Part shown: positions 15,739 to 23,830 of the stretch, piece by piece
Layout: each line of letters begins with the position of its first letter
How positions within the stretch are numbered: position 1 is the first letter of the stretch
Notes under the pieces: model-generated
Databases searched by the model: none
Seen by the model: the letters and a program-made list of their open reading frames with translations, nothing else
Told to the model about the DNA's origin: nothing
Virus record (IMG/VR): IMGVR_UViG_3300042519_001676
Span: 20,295 to 84,294 of that record
Length of the DNA stretch: 64,000 nt
Strand: one strand, 5' to 3'
Source: a virus
Translations under genes and position numbers: made by a program

Positions 15739-16206
15739 TTATTTATCCAGATTTTTAAGTTTTGCAATGAGGCTGTTACGGTCTGTAATCAGCACTCCTT
15801 CAGCTTGTACTGACTCAGGATTTGCATTACCTTCTTTTTTATCTACAGCATATTTTTTTAGCTGTAATTCTACCATTTTTAACTTTTTATCAATTTTTGC
15901 ACTTTTGGCAGTGATTGCGGCATTTAGCATATTGCCTGCAACTTCAAACATGCGGGCACCGTAACGTGCTTCGACGTTCATACCTAGATCCATTAGATCG
16001 TCGTAGGCTTTTTCAGCTTTGTTTGCTAGTGCATCTAATTCACTATCGCTAATGTCGCCAAGTCCTTTAACACGAGGTAAGGCTGCTGAAATTTTGTCAA
16101 ATTCTTCTAGTTTTTCTTGTAAGGAAATTGTTATAGGTTCGGCAGGAATAACTACTTCCTCGTTATCTTGCGGCAAATTAAAAAGTTCTTCAAGTTTCTT
16201 TGTCAT
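15739..16206 (-). CDS. 16: Terminase small subunit, T4 gp16 type
   Basis: A 155-residue helical protein. Residues about 55-120 form the conserved gp16 core: an acidic helix pair (LANKAEKAYDDLMDLGMNVE), then RYGARMFEVAGNMLNAAITAKSAKIDKKLKM as the long oligomerisation helices. T4 gp16 (164 residues) forms rings that recognise DNA, initiate packaging and stimulate gp17. The N-terminal 40 residues are acidic and Pro-rich, as in other T4-like TerS. It lies in the same minus-strand run as terL but is separated from it by two unrelated genes, unlike the adjacent 16-17 order in T4. Confidence 0.85.
   Translation of the reverse strand: MTKKLEELFNLPQDNEEVVIPAEPITISLQEKLEEFDKISAALPRVKGLGDISDSELDALANKAEKAYDDLMDLGMNVEARYGARMFEVAGNMLNAAITAKSAKIDKKLKMVELQLKKYAVDKKEGNANPESVQAEGVLITDRNSLIAKLKNLDK
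15740..15746 (-). promoter_or_regulatory. Late promoter box with short leader
   Basis: Minus-strand ATAAATA, 17 bases before the ATG at 15722, overlapping the TerS stop. The leader of about 12 bases holds AGGAAA. Confidence 0.6.
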
Positions 16207-16214
16207 AATATTAC

Positions 16215-16655
16215 TTATCGCTTTTTACTGCCATTATGGAAAATATCACGCTCGCTTACTACTCTAAACTGTATTCCACGGGCTTTACACCATGCACTGG
16301 CTGCTTCCCATTTTGCCATATTTTTTACATAAGCTGCTTGATTATGGGGGTTCTTGCCCACAGATTCTTTTACTGCTTGATTGTTGGGTTTAATTTCTAT
16401 CATTTCCGCATGACGTTTTTGATTCTTATCCGAATAGACGATTAAAAAATCCGGAACGTATACTGTATTCTTTCCGGTGAGCGGATCTCTATAAGGAATC
16501 TTAACAGCTTCACTAGCCCACTGCTCTATTGCAGGGTTGTTGTCGCAGAACAGCATAAACGTATGTTCCCAACTTGATCTATAAACAGGATCATGTTGCC
16601 CCACAAATTTTTCAGGATTTTTGGGAATGTATCGACCTTTAGCTGTGTTTCTCAT
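16215..16655 (-). CDS. 4: Head completion protein, T4 gp4 type
   Basis: A 146-residue protein with the T4 gp4 (head completion, 150 residues) sequence pattern: GRYIPKNPEKFVG at the start, YRSSWEHTFMLFCDNNPAIEQWASE, then IPYRDPLTGKNTVYVPDFL. The PDF ... EIKP pair (residues about 67-90) is the catalytic signature of a PD-(D/E)xK nuclease fold, as in TnsA-like endonucleases. It acts on packaged heads before neck attachment, possibly trimming or sealing DNA at the portal. Its start overlaps the stop of the upstream gene (TAATG). Confidence 0.85.
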   Translation of the reverse strand: MRNTAKGRYIPKNPEKFVGQHDPVYRSSWEHTFMLFCDNNPAIEQWASEAVKIPYRDPLTGKNTVYVPDFLIVYSDKNQKRHAEMIEIKPNNQAVKESVGKNPHNQAAYVKNMAKWEAASAWCKARGIQFRVVSERDIFHNGSKKR

Positions 16656-17026
16656 TAGGGTAAAATGTTACGTTTAACCACTTCAACGGGTGTAATGTTT
16701 TGTGTTGTGCCCAATACACTGGTCTTAAATCTATTGAAATTTAATATTTCCGATACTAACTGGCTCAGCTCAACATTTCCTAAATTTTTCATAGAATCGA
16801 GAACGTTCATCGGATTAAAGCTGTCACGCTTGGCCTGCATCATAATTGTTATGGCAATATTTTCTGCAGATTCGTCGCTGAATCCTTTGTTAGACAATAG
16901 CCCTTTCATTGCGGTCAACGTGTCGTTATGTAATTGAACAGGTAAATCATTATATTGATTTAAGTTCTTGTTTGATAAATCACTTGCAGACCTTGCTGCT
17001 TGTTTAGGTGGTATATTGGTATACAT
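16655..17026 (-). CDS. Probable virion assembly protein (123 aa)
   Basis: A 123-residue helical protein. The region LTAMKGLLSNKGFSDESAENIAITIMMQAKRDSFNPM reads as a small helical domain, followed by a second helix pair ending with LNFNRFKTSVLG. It overlaps both neighbours by TAATG junctions, forming a coupled trio with the tube-initiator-like gene and gp4. It has no T4 counterpart I can name. Position between tail-tube-like and head-completion genes suggests a role in tail or head-tail assembly. Confidence 0.65.
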   Translation of the reverse strand: MYTNIPPKQAARSASDLSNKNLNQYNDLPVQLHNDTLTAMKGLLSNKGFSDESAENIAITIMMQAKRDSFNPMNVLDSMKNLGNVELSQLVSEILNFNRFKTSVLGTTQNITPVEVVKRNILP

Positions 17027-18642
17027 TATGCAAAATATGTAGTTGTTGAATCGTCGTCATCTTCTTGGACTTCGTATACTTCTGCTTCTGAAACATCTAT
17101 GTCTTCTGTGTCTGAGAATCGAGTTTCGGCATTTAGCCTTTCAGTTTCGAACGGATCGTCGGCACCTATTGTTTCATCTGAATTTTCAGAAGCTTCTGCC
17201 TCTGCTAGTAATGTTTCTAATTCTGCATCTTCTAAAGCAATAGTGTTTAAACTTGATGTTAATTTATCAGGATCTGTGTAGCCAAGCTCATCAAATTCTG
17301 CATAGATTGCTTCTACTGCTTCAGGGTCCCCGTCTGCTGCTGCAATCCTTGCATCTAGTTCGCCTTTTAAACTGCGACTTTGTGCAATCTGTGCGGAAAT
17401 ATCTGAGGCCAATGCTGCTTTTTCTGCACGAGCAGTTGCAATTGCGGCAGATGTGCCGGCAGCACTAGACGGCAACAATCCTTTGATTGCGTTTCCGATC
17501 TTATCAGTTAATCCGCCAACTGCTCCGCCGATGCCTGCCGCTAATCCGCCTAAATTAAAGCCACCGCCACCGGCCTGCTGCGACCTAGGTACTGCGGTAG
17601 TAGGCATCTCTCCTGGTAATGTTGCTAGAGAAAGTCCAGCAGGACTTTTTCCAGTTAACACATCAGGTAACTTTCCAGTTCTTGCAACTTTGTCTAAAAT
17701 TCCGTAACCTTCTGATAAGATACTTGCCTTGGAGATATTCTTAGCATTGTTAAAAATTGCAGCGGCACCTCTTGCAGTTTTGAATAATCCTAACGGACTT
17801 GCATCACCTGCACCGCCAAATATTTCTCCAATTCCGGGGATAATGCCGCCTGGCCCTAATATACTATTGTTGCCGCCGCCAAAAATACTCAATGGGCCGG
17901 GAGTTGTATCGTAATGTATAGTAGCAAACCCAGTAGGGCTATCTCTTTTAATTTGCCCAGTTCCGTACAGTACTGTTTCAAATTGCACAGTCATATTATT
18001 TTCTAACAATTTACTCTGTGTTTGATCTAGTTTATCGTGACTGAAATCTGTAATAATAGGATTGACTAGTACAAACGCTGTAAACTGTTTTCTATTGAGC
18101 TGATAAATTTCAATAGATCTAAAGAAAGGATCTGTTTGCCCATTGTTTAGACCAAACGCTGTGCTTTCGTTAACATTGGTTCCTATCTTTTTATATTTTG
18201 TATCTGCAAATCCTGGGGCAATGGTCAATGCAGAAGTGTTCTTTCCGTCAACAAAATAATAGTTGTAATAGGCTTTCCACATACCAGTAGTGGTGTTATT
18301 GTGATCATCATGAAACGCCATAGCCACTGGTTGATATTCAATTTTACTCTGTACAATAGCTTTTCTATTGTACTGATTAATTGTTTCTGTAGCAATTCTG
18401 TATTTAGGTAGGTCGATATTTTTTACCAGCAAACCTAACTCAGCACCGTTCTTTGTTAAAAACTGTTCAGTGATAGGATTGTTATTTCTGTTGATGTTAA
18501 ACACAACATAATACATGAACCCAGACTTGGGTGCTAGTCTAAAATAGTCATCAACATACAATCTACTCGCATGTTGGTAGTCTTTAACCTGCGTAGTGGT
18601 CGTAAGTGCTTGACCTAGAAAATTAGTGAATGCATTTGCCAT
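17026..18642 (-). CDS. Tail-tube-like protein, possible baseplate tube initiator (gp54-like)
   Basis: A 538-residue protein. Residues 1-260 resemble the tail-tube fold (LYVDDYFRLAPKSGFMYYVVFNINR; QFTAFVLVNPIITDFSHDKLD; NNMTVQFETVLYGTGQIK), the fold T4 gp19 shares with initiator gp54. A Gly-rich hydrophobic stretch (residues 265-400: repeated GGLAAGIGGAVGGL type) follows, then an acidic C-terminus. The length exceeds gp54 (320), with the Gly-rich part extra. Expressed from a late box with 5-base spacing, just after gp19 and gp18 in transcription order. A second tube-like protein next to the true tube gene fits the initiator role. The Gly-rich segment could be membrane-active; that is speculative. 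Confidence 0.6.
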   Translation of the reverse strand: MANAFTNFLGQALTTTTQVKDYQHASRLYVDDYFRLAPKSGFMYYVVFNINRNNNPITEQFLTKNGAELGLLVKNIDLPKYRIATETINQYNRKAIVQSKIEYQPVAMAFHDDHNNTTTGMWKAYYNYYFVDGKNTSALTIAPGFADTKYKKIGTNVNESTAFGLNNGQTDPFFRSIEIYQLNRKQFTAFVLVNPIITDFSHDKLDQTQSKLLENNMTVQFETVLYGTGQIKRDSPTGFATIHYDTTPGPLSIFGGGNNSILGPGGIIPGIGEIFGGAGDASPLGLFKTARGAAAIFNNAKNISKASILSEGYGILDKVARTGKLPDVLTGKSPAGLSLATLPGEMPTTAVPRSQQAGGGGFNLGGLAAGIGGAVGGLTDKIGNAIKGLLPSSAAGTSAAIATARAEKAALASDISAQIAQSRSLKGELDARIAAADGDPEAVEAIYAEFDELGYTDPDKLTSSLNTIALEDAELETLLAEAEASENSDETIGADDPFETERLNAETRFSDTEDIDVSEAEVYEVQEDDDDSTTTYFA

Positions 18643-18647
18643 AGTAA

Positions 18648-18654
18648 TATTTAG
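18648..18654 (-). promoter_or_regulatory. Late promoter box, 5 nt from ATG
   Basis: Minus-strand CTAAATA, TTACT, then ATG at 18642. No Shine-Dalgarno. Confidence 0.6.
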
Positions 18655-18658
18655 CCGT

Positions 18659-18681
18659 AAAAAAAGGCCCCCTAAAGGGCC
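18659..18681 (-). terminator. Intrinsic terminator downstream of gp19
   Basis: GGCCC and GGGCC pair over 5 bp around a 6-base loop and run into seven Ts on the minus strand, just before the promoter of the next gene. Confidence 0.85.
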
Positions 18682-18689
18682 AATCTTTG

Positions 18690-18709
18690 AACAGGTTAAT
18701 TAACCTGTT
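18690..18709. repeat. Perfect 20-bp palindrome across the gp19 stop codon
   Basis: AACAGGTTAATTAACCTGTT is fully self-complementary and spans the last codons and the TAA of the tube gene, 8 bases from the terminator stem. Confidence 0.8.
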
Positions 18710-19338
18710 GCTAAGGAAGATAATGTTCTTCCTACAGTAGCTCCTAAGCCAACTGGTTGACCTGAAGGTCCGATCTGTAGTGCGTTATCGTATTGGATTG
18801 TAAGTGCAATCTCCATCGGAGCACTCTCAGCATATGCCAATTCGTTATAGTTTACTGACTGCAAATAGCAACCATAAACTTCCCATGTTTCTAATACGTT
18901 AGCTGCCCAATTTGCATTGTCGCCATTGCCGCCGTCAAGCATCTCAATACGAGTTAAGAACTTGTATTCAGCACCTGCTGCTGCACTTGCTTGTTCAAAG
19001 AAATCAAACTGCTTCTGTAGTTGTTCGCCAACTAACTTAGTAACGTTGCCTTGAGCATCGTCGCGAAGAGTCAAGTTCATTGGTTGCCATGTGTGCTTAC
19101 CGGCATAGTTAATCTGGCTGTTATACACGTGAATTGTTTGATTTTCAAACTGAACTTGCGGTCTAGCTGCCGTTACAACTTGCTTGGTTAGCTCAGTGGT
19201 AGGTTTTGTAACACCAAAATTTTCTAGTGATACACGGAAGCGATACTTCAACTTCGGCATCAATAGACCTTGAACGGTACTACTTTGTCCACCACCTGCT
19301 AGTGGAACTGTGAATCTGCTTAAACTTGCGATTGCCAT
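18700..19338 (-). CDS. 19: Tail tube protein, T4 gp19 type
   Basis: A 212-residue tail tube subunit, longer than T4 gp19 (163). Family features: LMPKLKYRFRVSLENFG near the start, QVQFENQTIHVYNSQINYAGKHTWQPMNLTLRDD in the middle, then LETWEVYGCYLQSVNYNELAYA and a final strand MEIALTIQYDNALQ. It stacks in hexameric rings inside the sheath and is the channel for DNA ejection. It lies 32 bases after gp18 and is preceded by a late box and a strong ribosome site (AAGGAC-AAGGAGC). A terminator follows it. Confidence 0.93.
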   Translation of the reverse strand: MAIASLSRFTVPLAGGGQSSTVQGLLMPKLKYRFRVSLENFGVTKPTTELTKQVVTAARPQVQFENQTIHVYNSQINYAGKHTWQPMNLTLRDDAQGNVTKLVGEQLQKQFDFFEQASAAAGAEYKFLTRIEMLDGGNGDNANWAANVLETWEVYGCYLQSVNYNELAYAESAPMEIALTIQYDNALQIGPSGQPVGLGATVGRTLSSLATG

Positions 19339-19360
19339 CTTATGTGCTCCTTGTCCTTAA

Positions 19361-19367
19361 TATTTAC
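19361..19367 (-). promoter_or_regulatory. Late promoter box of gp19
   Basis: Minus-strand GTAAATA, 22 bases before the ATG, with a Shine-Dalgarno in the short leader. It gives the tube gene its own transcript beyond read-through from gp18. Confidence 0.6.
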
Positions 19368-19370
19368 CAA

Positions 19371-22300
19371 TTATAGTCCAGCTTGAATATCGCCAGTGTT
19401 TTTCAAGCGTAGTGGAATATAGATAAATTCAACTGCTTTTACTGGTTCAATAGCAATGTCTAACCATAGTTCTGAACGGTCTACTCTTGTAGGTGTGTTG
19501 TTTGTTTCATCACACACTACTAAGAAGTCGTACAGTGCTCGCTGTCCTACTAACTCTAGTAAGAAGCTTTCTGTTGCTTGTTTGATCTCGTTACGAGTAA
19601 TTCTATCGTTAGGTTCAAACAAGAACGGCTTAACTAATAGACTTAACTGTCTACGTAAGTATGCAACTAAACGTGCAACGTTAATTCTGTCTAATGCACT
19701 GGCGTTTCTTGCACGAGTGTATTGACCAAAGTTAACAATGCCAGCACCTGGAATTGTAGCGATTGGGTTAACTTTAACTCCTGCTAGTACATCACGTAAG
19801 CTCTGTGGCAAGCTAGTTGTTTTAAACTCGCCTTCACTAGTAATGTAACCAACACTGGTAGCATTGTCAACACCGCCGCGACGTGTGCCAGCCGGAGCAA
19901 ACCACTGGAAGCTCTTAGCATCGCTGTTAACGATAGTACGTAGCATCATGTGGCTTGGTGGAACAACAATAGCATTTCCTAAGTTGTCATTTGTATAACC
20001 GCTTGGATAGAACATAGCCATATATTCGTCATAGCTAACTGCACCTTCTTCACTGTTGTCAAATGCCAACGCTGTGTTGAAGCCCCAGTTGTTTAGTTCT
20101 GTTCCGTTAGGTTGTAATCTAAACGGTGTATCACCAACAACAAATGCTGTTAATCCGCGATCTGTGTTGAATGCAATCATATTTTGAATTGCTTCTGGAT
20201 ATCCAGGAGCTGCAATCAAATTAAAGATTACAGTGTCAGTGTCACGAATACTTTGGTTAGTGTCAATTAGGGCTTTGAATGCTTCTACAACAAAACCTCG
20301 TTGAGCCCAACGACCAAAGCTGCCCTGGCCGGTTGGTTGGTTAGGACTTACTGTGATCCAACGGTTAGCAACATAAGGAGTAGAGCTGTTAGATCCGTCC
20401 ATTTGCTCGTCGTTGTAACGTGGGTTCTTACCGTCGTTTGCATCAATGTTGATGTGTGTTGTAACATACTTCTTAACGTTGAATCCTGAACGGCGTAGGT
20501 TCCACAAATGCATACCACGTGGGTATAATGCTGGATCTGGTGCGTCTGGGTCTAAGTAGTCACTGGCTAGTAGATCAACAATGTCTGCCATCTCTTCGCT
20601 TGTTCCTGCTGTGCTCCAACGTGCATCTGCAAACAACCATCCGTCTGGAGTTGTTTGATCTGTAGTGTCTTGTAAAATCCATTTTCCGCCTGTACGGATA
20701 TAAACTACTCTGCCATAGTTACTGACGTCAGCTGTGCTGATCCAAATGTCGTTATCAACTAATGGATCACCGTTGCTCTGTGTAGTAGGTGCTACACTGG
20801 CAACAATTGGACCTGCAGGATCAGTTAAAGGATATACATTCTTATAACCTTTCCATGTTGTTCCGTTGTGAACCATAATATCTACTTCGTCAACAACACT
20901 GCTATACCATAATTGACCATCAATTGGGTCTGTAAATGGTGTTTGTGCTGCTGCTTCGTATACTAAAGGCTTCCAGTTACTTGCATAGAACGTGATGTCT
21001 CTGCTGTCGTATGTAGCTTTTGCGTATAAATTCTTTGTTCCAGTTTCAATACCGGTAGTGCTGTTTCTGCTCCAACCGGAGAATCCTAACACACTAGTCA
21101 ATGGTGAACCTGTACCATTCTTAAGATTGATCTGGCCGCCTATTGCGTGTTGAATTGTTAAACTTGTAGCTGCTCCGCTAGCGTTTGAACTAGCAACACT
21201 AGCAGTTACATGCGTCATATTCAGTGCGTTAATCTTGCTGATAATATCATCAACATCGTCGCCTGCTACTAAGTTAACAGTGTATGCAGTGCTATAATTA
21301 GCAACGCCAGCAGTGGATGTGTCTAAACCTTCGTAAATTACAAAGTTAGATGTTGTAGAAACTGTTCCAGTTGTAGCAACGCTGGTAATCTTTGTTGCAC
21401 CGCTGGCGTTTCTTCTGTAGGCTTTGAATGCAGCAACCTGCGGACTAGATGTAGAAGTTGTTGCACTTCCTGCACCCATTGTAAAGTTCTGCTGAATATA
21501 GACTCTGCCAACTGGAATATCACCAGTAGCATCGATAGTATTAATAGCTGTTTGATGCTCATCAAAAATACTAGCAGATTGCAAGCTAAATGCACCTTGT
21601 GCTTCGCTGTACAACTTAACATACCAATCTGCACCGCTGTTAGGCACAGTTGTTTTAACATATACAGAACCTGTTGGCTTATCGCCAAAATCTGGATACT
21701 TAGTGTGAGGTGCTTGATATAGAGTTACTGCATCATAAGTAGCTGCTGGTAAACCAATAGCAGTTAACATTAATGCTAATCCAGTACCTTCTACAATTCT
21801 AATCTTTCCGTCAGATACAGAACCGTCACTCTTTGCACGAGCATCTGCATATAGCTCTAAGAACCCGCCGGCATTTACTCTAGAACCAACTCCATGCACT
21901 CTCATAGCAGTGTTAATGCTAGTTGCTAGTGCAGTTAGTGTAGTTCCGCTTAGGGTAACAGTTTGACCGTTGATGATCAATGTGTTGCCATTATAAGCAG
22001 TTAATGCAGGGTTAGATGCAGTAGATACCACAACAGGGTGGCTTGTCTGCCAGCATGTGCTAGAGAATGTTGCAGCAGAAGCAAAACCTGCTTCAAAGTT
22101 TGTACCGACTACTACCCAATTTCCGCTGCTGTTTTTGTACCATACAGTGTTGGCATTATCGCTAGTTACTACTATTGCATACTGACCGTTAGAGCCAAAA
22201 CTTGCTTTTGGAGTAACGCCAGTACCGCCATCAGTTACTGTGGCATAGTTATCGTTATCAATTACTAGAGGAACTTTGTTAGTAAAGCTGTCTGTAGAAG

Positions 22301-22751
22301 TGTTCCACTCAAAAATACCCCAACGTGTGTTAGATGTATCAAGCCAGTATGTTCCGTCTACTGGTTCGCCCACTGGCATAGAACTTGCTGCACTAATTTG
22401 ACTTAGATCTAAATCTGCACGAACAACATATGCACGTGAACTTACACCTAATACAGAATATGCTGCTTGTAAGCCGTATTCGTTTTGTTCACCACCGTGT
22501 ACTGGATTTCCGCTTGCATCTTGATAGAATTGCGGAGTTCCGAATGTATCAGTTAGATCACGTTGGCTAGTAATTAAATAAACTCGACCAGCATTTGCTG
22601 ATAGTGTTCCGGGTGCCGTACCTGTACCGCTAGCATTCTGCTTGTTGGATGCGGTTGCCACAAAAATCAAAGGTACAGTCGACGGTGCTGCCGGTAAGTA
22701 AAAACTCTCGTCAATTACGCTAACTTGTACGCCTGGTGAATTTAAAGCCAT
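19371..22751 (-). CDS. 18: Tail sheath protein, T4 gp18 type, with a very large insertion
   Basis: A 1,126-residue tail sheath protein, against 659 in T4. The N-terminus (SPGVQVSVIDESFYLP; NEYGLQAAYSVLGVSSRAYVVRADLDL, residues about 85-120) and the last 430 residues (RGMHLWNLRRSGFNVKKY; QRGFVVEAFKALIDTNQ; ARLVAYLRRQLSLLVKPFLFEPND) are canonical sheath. Between them, about residues 125-695, sits an insertion of roughly 570 residues containing several DGxxWxx modules (DGTYWLDTSNTRWGIFEWN; DGQLWYSS; DNDIWIST; GKWILQD), likely surface-exposed beta domains. Sheath contraction drives the tube through the envelope. It has its own late box, leader and GGGAG ribosome site. Confidence 0.93.
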   Translation of the reverse strand: MALNSPGVQVSVIDESFYLPAAPSTVPLIFVATASNKQNASGTGTAPGTLSANAGRVYLITSQRDLTDTFGTPQFYQDASGNPVHGGEQNEYGLQAAYSVLGVSSRAYVVRADLDLSQISAASSMPVGEPVDGTYWLDTSNTRWGIFEWNTSTDSFTNKVPLVIDNDNYATVTDGGTGVTPKASFGSNGQYAIVVTSDNANTVWYKNSSGNWVVVGTNFEAGFASAATFSSTCWQTSHPVVVSTASNPALTAYNGNTLIINGQTVTLSGTTLTALATSINTAMRVHGVGSRVNAGGFLELYADARAKSDGSVSDGKIRIVEGTGLALMLTAIGLPAATYDAVTLYQAPHTKYPDFGDKPTGSVYVKTTVPNSGADWYVKLYSEAQGAFSLQSASIFDEHQTAINTIDATGDIPVGRVYIQQNFTMGAGSATTSTSSPQVAAFKAYRRNASGATKITSVATTGTVSTTSNFVIYEGLDTSTAGVANYSTAYTVNLVAGDDVDDIISKINALNMTHVTASVASSNASGAATSLTIQHAIGGQINLKNGTGSPLTSVLGFSGWSRNSTTGIETGTKNLYAKATYDSRDITFYASNWKPLVYEAAAQTPFTDPIDGQLWYSSVVDEVDIMVHNGTTWKGYKNVYPLTDPAGPIVASVAPTTQSNGDPLVDNDIWISTADVSNYGRVVYIRTGGKWILQDTTDQTTPDGWLFADARWSTAGTSEEMADIVDLLASDYLDPDAPDPALYPRGMHLWNLRRSGFNVKKYVTTHINIDANDGKNPRYNDEQMDGSNSSTPYVANRWITVSPNQPTGQGSFGRWAQRGFVVEAFKALIDTNQSIRDTDTVIFNLIAAPGYPEAIQNMIAFNTDRGLTAFVVGDTPFRLQPNGTELNNWGFNTALAFDNSEEGAVSYDEYMAMFYPSGYTNDNLGNAIVVPPSHMMLRTIVNSDAKSFQWFAPAGTRRGGVDNATSVGYITSEGEFKTTSLPQSLRDVLAGVKVNPIATIPGAGIVNFGQYTRARNASALDRINVARLVAYLRRQLSLLVKPFLFEPNDRITRNEIKQATESFLLELVGQRALYDFLVVCDETNNTPTRVDRSELWLDIAIEPVKAVEFIYIPLRLKNTGDIQAGL

Positions 22752-22784
22752 TTGTTATCTCCCATATAATGGTTTTCTTTTGTA

Positions 22785-22791
22785 TATTTAG
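22785..22791 (-). promoter_or_regulatory. Late promoter box of gp18
   Basis: Minus-strand CTAAATA, 33 bases before the gp18 ATG, with GGGAG in the leader. It faces away from the HNH gene promoter. Confidence 0.65.
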
Positions 22792-22814
22792 TACCAATGG
22801 CTAAAAACTACCGG

Positions 22815-22822
22815 GTTAAATA
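22815..22822 (+). promoter_or_regulatory. Late-type box before the HNH gene
   Basis: GTTAAATA on the plus strand, 31 bases before the ATG at 22854, with AAGGGCGG as ribosome site. It deviates from TATAAATA at two positions. Confidence 0.35.
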
Positions 22823-22853
22823 CTGAACAAAAGGGAACTAAAAGGGCGGTCGT

Positions 22854-23189
22854 ATGCGTGATCTATGTAAAAAATGTCAAAGAAGGCCTGTTGCTATCAA
22901 TTATCTTAAAGAAGGCAGGATATACTATAGGTCAATGTGCGATCATTGTTCTAAGAGTTACAAGACAGCTCGCCCTACCTGGTCAAGTAGTGGGTACAAA
23001 AAGAAAGCCGCATGTGATAGATGCGGCTTTAAAGGTGAAGACTCGGAGCAGTTCGATGTGTATCACATAGACGGTGACATCAGTAATTGCAAGTATTCAA
23101 ATTTAAAAACAGTCTGTGCTAACTGTCAACGAATATTACACAAGCTCAAACAACCTTGGAGGCGTGGGGATCTAACACCAGATTTTTAA
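22854..23189 (+). CDS. HNH-type zinc-ribbon endonuclease-like protein (111 aa)
   Basis: A 111-residue protein with four CxxC zinc-ligand pairs (C5/C8, C29/C32, C54/C57, C88/C91) and an HNH core in which H71 (YHIDGDISNCKYSNLKTV) and N83 are kept, with a final H96. The paired CxxC ribbons wrap the HNH hairpin, as in other phage HNH proteins. Such proteins nick or cut DNA as homing endonucleases or help packaging. It sits alone on the plus strand beside gp18 with its own promoter-like box, and its 3' end overlaps the convergent dNMP kinase gene by 44 bases. A packaging or homing role cannot be told apart here. Confidence 0.8.
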   Translation: MRDLCKKCQRRPVAINYLKEGRIYYRSMCDHCSKSYKTARPTWSSSGYKKKAACDRCGFKGEDSEQFDVYHIDGDISNCKYSNLKTVCANCQRILHKLKQPWRRGDLTPDF

Positions 23190-23802
23190 TCTGTTCGAAT
23201 AGTGCATCGATGGTAGTATCATTGTAGACTGTGTGGTCAATATCTCTACCAACCCAAGCAGTTTCACTAGCGTGTATCTTAAGTTTGTCTAAATGACTCT
23301 TGCTTAGACTCCAAGTAGAGTTACCATCGGGGCCTCTATTGTAGCTAACTGCGGCGTCATACCATTCAGGATCATCTCCCCGCTTAATACGAACCACAAT
23401 ACCTCCAGCATTGTGAATAGCTTTAATTTCGTTAGGAAAACGTACATCTGAGATAACAATATTATCACCAGTTTTTCGCATTTTATTTTCTAATGAAGCA
23501 ATCCAGATATCGTCGTGGAAGCCAGTGCGGCAAACTTCTGTACCCCATAACTGTAGCATAAGTCTAGGAGTAAGATTAGGCATTTTTAAGCGTTCTGCCC
23601 ACCAAGTATCTACTTGTTCACGCCATTCGCGGGCTTCTTTTGTGCGGCCTTCTAACAGAGTGCGATCCCATCCAAATACGCAGGCCACTGCATCTTTAAG
23701 AGTATTTGCAAATGAGTCTCGTCGATAACCGTGAAAATTTACCAAATAATCTGCGGCAGTGTCTTTGCCTGAGCCAATAAAACCAACGAAACCTACTATC
23801 AT
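23146..23802 (-). CDS. 1: Deoxynucleoside monophosphate kinase, T4 gp1 type
   Basis: A 218-residue P-loop kinase similar to T4 gp1 (241 residues). Walker A is GFIGSGKDT at residues 7-15; the family stretch FANTLKDAVACVFGWDRTLLEG follows at 32-53; LTPRLMLQLWGTEVCR and DNIVISDVRFPNE (residues about 83-125) fit the NMP-binding and Walker B-like parts. It phosphorylates dTMP, dGMP and, in T4, hydroxymethyl-dCMP to diphosphates for phage DNA synthesis. The start codon sits in a perfect hairpin, so translation looks controlled. It lies between HNH and gp13, away from other nucleotide genes. Confidence 0.9.
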   Translation of the reverse strand: MIVGFVGFIGSGKDTAADYLVNFHGYRRDSFANTLKDAVACVFGWDRTLLEGRTKEAREWREQVDTWWAERLKMPNLTPRLMLQLWGTEVCRTGFHDDIWIASLENKMRKTGDNIVISDVRFPNEIKAIHNAGGIVVRIKRGDDPEWYDAAVSYNRGPDGNSTWSLSKSHLDKLKIHASETAWVGRDIDHTVYNDTTIDALFEQIKNLVLDPHASKVV

Positions 23803-23822
23803 AGTATCTCCTGCGATACTAT
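23801..23822 (-). promoter_or_regulatory. Hairpin around the dNMP kinase ribosome site
   Basis: On the minus strand ATAGTATC and GATACTAT form a perfect 8-bp stem; the 6-base loop GCAGGA presents the Shine-Dalgarno AGGA, and the stem closes over the first two bases of the ATG. Confidence 0.6.
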
Positions 23823-23830
23823 AATTTACA

